The notes below the pieces were generated by a model. It worked only from the letters and a program-made list of their open reading frames with translations. It searched no databases and had not been told where the DNA came from. This document shows positions 58,822-64,000 of a DNA stretch of 64,000 nt, in pieces. Each line of letters starts with the position of its first letter. Within the stretch, counting starts at the first letter, position 1. This DNA comes from G965204755 sp965243415 (GTDB taxonomy: Bacteria > Acidobacteriota > Vicinamibacteria > Marinacidobacterales > Marinacidobacteraceae). The stretch covers positions 868,001 to 932,000 of the forward strand of contig OZ251549.1 in the NCBI GenBank assembly GCA_965243415.1, read 5' to 3'. The position numbers and the translations under genes are program-made.

Positions 58822-60156
58822 CTACGGATGGGTGATGCGGGTGCGGGTCGTTTGCGGCGCTGCGGCGGCGGCTCGTTCGTCGGCGAAGCGGGAGAGAGCG
58901 AAGAACGGCTCCTTCTCCCGCGTTCCCAGCGCCTGCGCGGCCACCATCTCCCCGAGCGAAGGCCCCAACTTGAAGCCGTGGCCCGAGCCGCCCCCGACGA
59001 TCCAGGCGTTGTCGGCCTCCGGGTGGGTGTCCACGATGAGGTGCCCGTCGGGGCTCTGTTCGTACTGGCACACCCGCGCCTCCAGCAGCGGCGCGCCGCG
59101 CATCGCCGGGAAGCGCCGCTCCATGTATTCCCGCCCCTTCCGGATCGCCTCCGCCGACGGCGTCCGGTCGCCGTTCGTGGGATCGAAGGGCGCGCCCCGG
59201 GAATCGTCGGCGACCTTGAACCCGCGCCAGTTGCTGCCGGGGATCCCGTAGAACAGGTCCTCCCCGCTCTCGACCCAGACCGGCAACTCCGCCTCGGTCA
59301 GGTCGGTGCGCCCGGGCGGCGTCCCGAAGTAGAGGATCTCCTGCCGGGTCGGCTCCACCAGCGGCGGGTCGAAGCCGGGGAACAGCCCGGCGAGCCAGGG
59401 CCCCGCGGCGAACACGAAGACCTCCGCCTCCAGGACCTCGCCGCCGTCGAGCCGCACCTCCCGCAGCCGCCCGCCGCGCCGCGCCCCCGGGACCGCCCGC
59501 GCTTCCCGGAAAGTCCCACCCTCGCGCTCGAATGCCTCCAGCACCCGCTGGCAGGCCCGGCGCGCCAGCAGGTATCCGGCGCCCTTTTCGTGGAGCGCGT
59601 AGGTGATCCCCTCCGGGGAGATCTGCGGGAACCGCCGCCCCACCTCCGCGCCGTCCAGTTCGTCGAAGTCCAGCCCCAGGTCGCGGAAGATCGGGACCGC
59701 CTCCCGGGCGTAGTCGTCGTCCCCGCCGCTCATCCAGAGCGCCCCGGTGGGGAACAGCAGCCGGTCGTTCCAGCGCGCTTCGTTCTCCCGCCAGAGGTCG
59801 AGCGCCCGGACGACCATCTCCGTGTAGATGCGGAACGGCCCGTAGGTCGCCCGGATGACCCGGGTCTCGCCGCCGGAACTCGCCCGCGAGTTGCCCGGCC
59901 CCCAGGCGTCCACCAGCGTCACCTCGGCACCGGCGCGGAGCAGGTGGAGCGCCGTCCAGCCCCCGAACGCCCCGGCCCCGACGACGACCGCCCGCACCCC
60001 GGCGCCGCCCCGATCTTCCTGCGGCTCGACCGTCCGCGCCACCGAAGTCGACCCGGTTCGCGCGCCGCCGAGCAGCCCGGCCGCCGACCCGGCGGTGGCG
60101 AGGGAGGTGGCGAGCACCCGCCGCCGCGAGATGCGGTTGTTCTCCTGCAGCGTCAT
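58822..60156 (-). CDS. Tat-exported FAD oxidoreductase (monomeric sarcosine oxidase / N-methyl-amino-acid oxidase type)
   Basis: 444 residues from ATG 60156 (GGAGTGGAA upstream). Tat signal: NRISRRRVLATSLATAGSAAGLLGG. The FAD dinucleotide fold is VRAVVVGAGAFGGWTALHLLRAGAEVTLVD. SSGGETRVIRATYGP matches the S-x-x-x-R-x-x-R segment that binds flavin in MSOX. VFAAGPWLAGLFPGF, YGIPGSNWRGFKVADD and IVGGGSGHGFKLGPSLGE complete the family. The cysteine that carries covalent flavin in MSOX appears as C in ARVCQYEQSPDGHLIVD. It would oxidise an N-methylated or other amino acid to H2O2 and an aldehyde. Confidence 0.88.
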   Translation of the reverse strand: MTLQENNRISRRRVLATSLATAGSAAGLLGGARTGSTSVARTVEPQEDRGGAGVRAVVVGAGAFGGWTALHLLRAGAEVTLVDAWGPGNSRASSGGETRVIRATYGPFRIYTEMVVRALDLWRENEARWNDRLLFPTGALWMSGGDDDYAREAVPIFRDLGLDFDELDGAEVGRRFPQISPEGITYALHEKGAGYLLARRACQRVLEAFEREGGTFREARAVPGARRGGRLREVRLDGGEVLEAEVFVFAAGPWLAGLFPGFDPPLVEPTRQEILYFGTPPGRTDLTEAELPVWVESGEDLFYGIPGSNWRGFKVADDSRGAPFDPTNGDRTPSAEAIRKGREYMERRFPAMRGAPLLEARVCQYEQSPDGHLIVDTHPEADNAWIVGGGSGHGFKLGPSLGEMVAAQALGTREKEPFFALSRFADERAAAAAPQTTRTRITHP

Positions 60157-60190
60157 TTCCACTCCGTTCGCGCCCCCGGGGGCGGAGCCG

Positions 60191-60196
60191 ATTCTA
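60191..60196 (-). promoter_or_regulatory. Putative -10 element TAGAAT of the FAD oxidoreductase gene
   Basis: Complement of ATTCTA, 35 bp before the ATG at 60156. Confidence 0.45.
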
Positions 60197-60355
60197 CGAG
60201 CCGCCTCCGCTTCCGTCCCGGAGGGACCGACCCGATGCTCGCCGGAGACCCTCGCCCGCCGCGCCGTCTCCGGCGGACGGAGATCGCCCCCTCGCTCGCC
60301 GCAGACTCCGCCGCCTCCGCTCGCCGTAGATGCCGCCGCGGTTGGACGAAGACCC

Positions 60356-60396
60356 CGATCGTCCACGCCCGATCGTCCAGGCCCGATCGTCCACGC
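60356..60396. repeat. Triple 14-bp repeat
   Basis: CGATCGTCCACGCC, CGATCGTCCAGGCC, CGATCGTCCACGCG in tandem, just before the larger array. Confidence 0.7.
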
Positions 60397-60397
60397 G

Positions 60398-60990
60398 GGC
60401 TCCGGAGATCGTCGGCGGCCTCGATCCCGCCCTTCTCCGCTCGCCGTAGGTCCCGGCGGTCGGCCGGTGGCCGCGAGCGACGACGAGGCTTCCGTCCGCC
60501 GTAGATCGCCCGCTCCGTCTTCGGCGGCCTCGATCCCTGCGCCTTTCCGCTCGCCGTAGGTCCCGGCGGTCGGCCGGTGGCCACGAGCGACGACGAGGCT
60601 TCCGCCCGCCGTAGATCGCCCGCTCCGTCTTCGGCGGCCTCGATCCCTGCGCCTCTCCGCCCGCCGGAGGTCCTGACTGTCGGCTGGTGGCCGCGAGCGA
60701 CGACGAGGCTTCCGTCCGCCGTAGATCGCCCGCTCCGTCTTCGGCGGCCTCGATCCCTGCGCCTTCTCCGCCCGCCGGAGGTCTCGGCTGTCGGCCGGTG
60801 GCCGCGAGCGACGACGAGGCTTCCGTCCGCCGGAGATCGCTTGCTCCGTCCTCGGCGGCTTCTATCTCCGCGCCTTCTCCGCCCGGCGGAGGTCCCGGCA
60901 TGTCGGACAGTGGCCGCGAGCGACGACGACGCTCCCCTCCACCGGAGATCGGCCCGCTCCCCGATGGCGGCCCCCGACCTCCGCGCCGCC
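60398..60990. repeat. Tandem array of a ~110-bp unit downstream of brxL
   Basis: Five copies anchored on GAGCGACGACGAGGCT-like sequence at 60475, 60585, 60695, 60806 and 60918, spacing 110-112 bp. Each unit also holds CGCCGTAGATCGCCCGCTCC and GGCGGCCTCGATCCCTGCGC. The first three are nearly identical; the last is the most diverged. Long frames through it on both strands result from the lack of stops and are not genes. The tract fills the 860-bp space between the oxidoreductase and brxL. Confidence 0.85.
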
Positions 60991-61015
60991 TCCGTCCCTC
61001 GCCCCGACCCGCGAC

Positions 61016-63124
61016 CTACTCCACGAGCGCCTTGAACACCGCGTCCGTCGGGTCGGCGTAGAACTCGATGTTGATCCTGGTCCAGAGATCGTCGGGCAGG
61101 TCGTTCAGGTCGCGCCGCGACGAAACCGGCATCAGCAGCGTCGCCGCGCCCCGCTCCACCGCGGACTCGGCGATCTCCACCGGCTTCGGCGGCCGCTCCA
61201 CCGACCCGCCCAGGTTCAGCGACCCCACCACGATCGCCCCGCCCCGGACGCTCCGCTCCAGGAGCCCCCCGACCAGCGCCACCAGCACCGGCAGCCCCAG
61301 CCCGGTCCCCGACCGGTCGGCGTCCCGCGCGTGGAGTTGCACCTGGTACTCGTGCCCCCGCGGTTCCCGGTCGCCGACGAGCGCCTTCGCCTGCGCGTAG
61401 AGGTTCTGCTCGCCGATGCGGACGCTCTCCCGGAACGCCGGCGGCACCGGATGGTTCAGCACCCGCGCCCCGCTCCCCGGCCCGACGGAGGCCTCGATCC
61501 GGTAGAGCCCGGCGCCGGTCTCGCCGCTCCCCGGCCCGATCCCCCAGACCTGTCCCGGCGGCAGCGGGTCGCCGTCGATGGCGTCGTCGCTGCGCAACTC
61601 CGGCGTGCCGACGAACTGCTCCACCCCGTCCGCGCCGAGCGTGAACGAGAAGTGGGTGTTGCGGAACTCGCTCTTGAGGCAGCGCTTCTGCTGTTCCTTG
61701 ACCCGCCGCCGCGCTTCCAGCGCCACCCGGACGATCCCTTCCAGGTCCTCGTCCGGGACTTCCGCGTCCGGATCGGGGAAGAGCAACTTCAGCAGCGCCG
61801 AGCAGGTCTTGTTCACCGCTTCCCGGTCGCGGCCGCTCAGGGCGCCGCCCCAGTAGGCGCGGTCGTGGAGGGCGGCGATGCGCGGCGCCTTCCGCATCTC
61901 GGTCCAGCATTCGCTCAGGAAGTCGCTGACCAGCCCGAAGCGATCGGTCAGGTGTTCGTCCGGATTCAACTTGGGGAAGTCCCAGCCCGGCGCGAAGGCG
62001 TGGAGGCGGTCGTGGAAGGCGGTGTCGTTCCGCATCTCCTTCGGCAGCGGCGACAGCAGGTGGCCGACCCGCTGCTGGCGCTCCACATCCAGGTCGAAGT
62101 TGCCCACCATGACGATCCCGCCCTCGGCGCGGATGCTCTCCTTGCCGCGGCTGAACTCCCCGGAGGCCATGTAGCCCTTCATGATGTTCACGCCGTCCTT
62201 CTGGTCGAAGGAGATGCCGGAGACCTCGTCGAAACAGACCACATCGTATTGGCACACCAGGCCCCGCTGGCCGTTCGCCATGTTCACGAACATCTTGGCG
62301 ACGGTGGCCTTGCCGCCGGAGATCAGGTGCGAATAGGGCGAGACCTGCTGGTAGAGGTGGCTCTTGCCGGTGCCGCGGGGGCCGAGTTCGACCAAGTTGA
62401 AGTTGCGCTCGACGAACGGCGCCATGCGCAGCAGCGCCACCGCCTTGGCGCGTTCGTCCAGCGCCAGGGGTTCGAGCCCCACCGAGCGGATGAGGAAGTC
62501 GCGCCATTCCCCGGTCGAGAACCGCCGCCGCCCTTCGGAGAGCCGCCGCAGCACTTCCGGGTCCGACATCTGGATCGGGCGCAGCGCTTCGATGCGGAAC
62601 GGTTCGCCGCCGGATTCCTGCGCCGCCAGGGCGTCGTAGCGCAGCGTGACCTCGGCGTAGAAGCCGTCGGTGAGCATCCGCTGGTTCCCCAGCACGATCG
62701 CCGGCTCGATCCCCACCTTCCGCTCGCCCAGGCTCGGCAACTCGACCAGGTAGCAGTCGCGCCGCGCGTCCAGCCGCGCCCGGACGAGGTCTATCAACTT
62801 CACCGAGCCCTTCTCGCGGGCGTCGGAGCGGAAGCGTTCCCGGTCGGCGGCGCGCACGGTGCGGCCGCGCAGTTGCCCCTCGACGATCTGCAGACCCTCG
62901 CGGATCTCGGCTTCGTCGGTGCTGGCGCAGTAGCGGCCGAGCAGGAACTCCACCACATAGGTCGGCACCGGGAACTGCTGCGAGTACTGGCGCACCAGGT
63001 CCTTCCGCACCAGGTATCCGGGGAACGCCTCGGCGGCGATCCGGTCCAGCGCGTCGAGCCCGTTCCCGATTCCGTTGTCCATTCCGCCGGTTCCGTTCGC
63101 GTTCCCGTTGCCCGTTTCGTTCAC
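61016..63124 (-). CDS. brxL: BREX protein BrxL (Lon-like AAA+ protein)
   Basis: 702 residues from GTG 63124, which overlaps the pglZ stop (GTGA). BrxL is an AAA+ DNA-binding ATPase needed for phage restriction by type I BREX. Walker A GPRGTGKS is at 248-255, SPYSHLISGGKATVAKMFVNM and Walker B VVCFDEVSG (D299, E300) follow. The Lon-like C-terminal domain reads DRSGTGLGLPVLVALVGGLLERSVRGGAIVVGSLNLGGSVE; the PSAG of active Lon is absent, as expected for BrxL. NIEFYADPTDAVFKALVE is the standard BrxL end. It is the last gene of the BREX operon. Confidence 0.93.
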   Translation of the reverse strand: MNETGNGNANGTGGMDNGIGNGLDALDRIAAEAFPGYLVRKDLVRQYSQQFPVPTYVVEFLLGRYCASTDEAEIREGLQIVEGQLRGRTVRAADRERFRSDAREKGSVKLIDLVRARLDARRDCYLVELPSLGERKVGIEPAIVLGNQRMLTDGFYAEVTLRYDALAAQESGGEPFRIEALRPIQMSDPEVLRRLSEGRRRFSTGEWRDFLIRSVGLEPLALDERAKAVALLRMAPFVERNFNLVELGPRGTGKSHLYQQVSPYSHLISGGKATVAKMFVNMANGQRGLVCQYDVVCFDEVSGISFDQKDGVNIMKGYMASGEFSRGKESIRAEGGIVMVGNFDLDVERQQRVGHLLSPLPKEMRNDTAFHDRLHAFAPGWDFPKLNPDEHLTDRFGLVSDFLSECWTEMRKAPRIAALHDRAYWGGALSGRDREAVNKTCSALLKLLFPDPDAEVPDEDLEGIVRVALEARRRVKEQQKRCLKSEFRNTHFSFTLGADGVEQFVGTPELRSDDAIDGDPLPPGQVWGIGPGSGETGAGLYRIEASVGPGSGARVLNHPVPPAFRESVRIGEQNLYAQAKALVGDREPRGHEYQVQLHARDADRSGTGLGLPVLVALVGGLLERSVRGGAIVVGSLNLGGSVERPPKPVEIAESAVERGAATLLMPVSSRRDLNDLPDDLWTRINIEFYADPTDAVFKALVE

Positions 63125-64000
63125 GATTCCTCCCCCACGCGGGTTTCGACGGCGACGACCACCCGGTCGCCGCGGTCCAGGACGACCGCGGTGAGCGCGG
63201 CGTCCTCGTGTTCGTCGTCGGACAGCACCAGACTGACCGAACCGTCGGCGTCCACCCGTTTCGCCGCCGAGACCGGCGCCCCCGAAGGGCCGCCCAGCCG
63301 CAGTTCGGCCCGCCATTCCGCGCCGGCGCCGGCGATCTCCAGGTGGCAGCGGAACCGCCGCCAGGTGATGGAGCGGATGGCCGCCGCGCCCGTCGCGCCC
63401 GCCTCCCGTTCCACGACCAGGTCCGGGGTCAGGCATTCCTGGATGCTGACCCCGCCGTGGGCGTAGGCGTCGGACTTGTTGAAACAGGTGATCCCCGGCG
63501 CCGAGGCGAACCAGTCCAGGTCGTTCCAACTCCACGGGTAGCGCGGGACGCCCGGGTCGCGCTTGCTGGTGAGCACCGCGCAGCGCGCCCAGCGGGTCTC
63601 GGTGAGGTGCTTCGGCAGGTCCGCCCGCGGCAGTCCTCCCGGGAGGAGCAGCCAGCCGTGGTCGGTGACCACCCGCACCCGGCGCCAGCCGGCGTCGAGC
63701 AGCCCGGCGATCCGTTCGGCGAGATGGTCCAGTTCCGCCGGGAGGCGGCGGGCCAGGCGGGCCTGTTCCCGGTGCCCGGCCTTGTCGATCTCCCCGGTTT
63801 CGAGCCAGCCCTTCGCGTTCGCCTGCGCCGGACCGTCGAAGACCGCCCCGCCGAGGATCTGGACTCCGCGTTCCTCCATCGCCGCCCGCAGCGACTTCGC
63901 GGTCGCCTTGCCGCCGACGCCGAAGAACCGGGGGGCGAAGGTCTCGTCGAGCGCCAGGCCCTCGATCTCGTCGGCGAGCAGCGTCACCGCGGGCTTCGCG
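63121..64000 (-). CDS. pglZ: BREX phosphatase-like protein PglZ, C-terminal part (runs off the window)
   Basis: The frame is open to the window edge, so only about 293 C-terminal residues are visible. AlkP-superfamily features: FGVGGKATAKSLRAAMEERG, then RVRVVTDHGWLLLPGGLPRADLPKHLTETRWARCAVL, where D and H of TDHGW bind metal. VSIQECLTPDLVVER and the beta-rich tail are typical of BREX type I PglZ. The order pglZ-brxL matches the end of the canonical operon; brxA, brxB, brxC and pglX should lie beyond base 64000. Confidence 0.92.
   Translation of the reverse strand, partial: AKPAVTLLADEIEGLALDETFAPRFFGVGGKATAKSLRAAMEERGVQILGGAVFDGPAQANAKGWLETGEIDKAGHREQARLARRLPAELDHLAERIAGLLDAGWRRVRVVTDHGWLLLPGGLPRADLPKHLTETRWARCAVLTSKRDPGVPRYPWSWNDLDWFASAPGITCFNKSDAYAHGGVSIQECLTPDLVVEREAGATGAAAIRSITWRRFRCHLEIAGAGAEWRAELRLGGPSGAPVSAAKRVDADGSVSLVLSDDEHEDAALTAVVLDRGDRVVVAVETRVGEES

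Noticed and set aside
60194..62507. Long minus-strand frames over the 110-bp array and brxL (235 to 784 codons)
   Set aside because: The part over brxL is out of frame with a clear BrxL protein, and the part over the array is Arg/Gly/Ser-rich with stop-free repeats; both are shadows.

Overview
The window is very GC-rich and encodes a diderm bacterium: it has a TonB-dependent receptor with an N-terminal carboxypeptidase-regulatory domain, SurA-like and lipoprotein PPIases, an MsbA-like ABC exporter pair, Tat-exported enzymes and lipobox proteins. The Oar-like receptor together with GGT/amidohydrolase/TolB-type secreted enzymes suits Acidobacteriota or a neighbouring phylum. That placement is inference, as no rRNA, tRNA or other marker gene lies in the window. 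Several genes have a TANAAT-like -10 hexamer a short distance upstream.

Layout. 1-3.4 kb: the end of a TPR-like protein, then about 2 kb of three adjacent short tandem-repeat arrays, the first with 88 units by my count. 3.4-8.4 kb: a DUF1156 DNA methylase read leftwards, broken twice, by an intact IS1634-like element (perfect 15-bp inverted repeats, 5-bp target duplication) and by a 21-base G/C homopolymer that puts it out of frame. 8.5-18.6 kb: housekeeping and metabolic genes (class-V aminotransferase, M20 peptidase, beta-propeller protein, TIGR00725-type protein, mfd, two parvulin PPIases). 18.6-23.7 kb: DUF429 protein, a decayed AbrB-Doc toxin-antitoxin pair, moaA, a double FKBP lipoprotein, a gutted D-aminoacylase and trxA. 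24.3-27.8 kb: a CDF metal transporter and a TolB-propeller/PHP hydrolase.

27.8-31.9 kb is a defence-type block: a restriction endonuclease and DNA methyltransferase pair, then a tightly overlapping three-gene operon encoding a membrane-anchored zinc-ribbon protein, a HigA-like antitoxin and a RelA/SpoT-family nucleotide synthetase. 31.9-46.3 kb mixes exported hydrolases (amidohydrolase, GGT-like), a TRAP solute-binding protein, a molybdenum hydroxylase large subunit, a cupin, gamma-lyase-type and QueD-like enzymes with lone defence-like genes (Mrr-type nuclease with a possible EVE-like head, MT-A70 methylase, PD-(D/E)XK-like protein). 46.6-52.3 kb: a ~190-bp degenerate repeat tract, a thioredoxin-fold protein joined in frame by a Thr-rich stretch to an asymmetric heterodimeric ABC exporter, and a FabZ-like protein.

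52.3-55.5 kb holds two cassette-like units: an orphan HEPN-like gene between ~50-bp direct repeats with a palindrome on its start codon, and a RecF/OLD-like ATPase between two ~151-bp direct repeats that share a 78-bp end with the IS. 55.6-60.2 kb: the TonB receptor and a sarcosine-oxidase-like flavoenzyme. 60.4-64 kb: a 110-bp tandem array, then brxL and the end of pglZ, the 3' end of a BREX system that continues past the window.

Overall, a stable metabolic backbone is interrupted every few kilobases by defence, toxin-antitoxin and repeat modules, many of them damaged.
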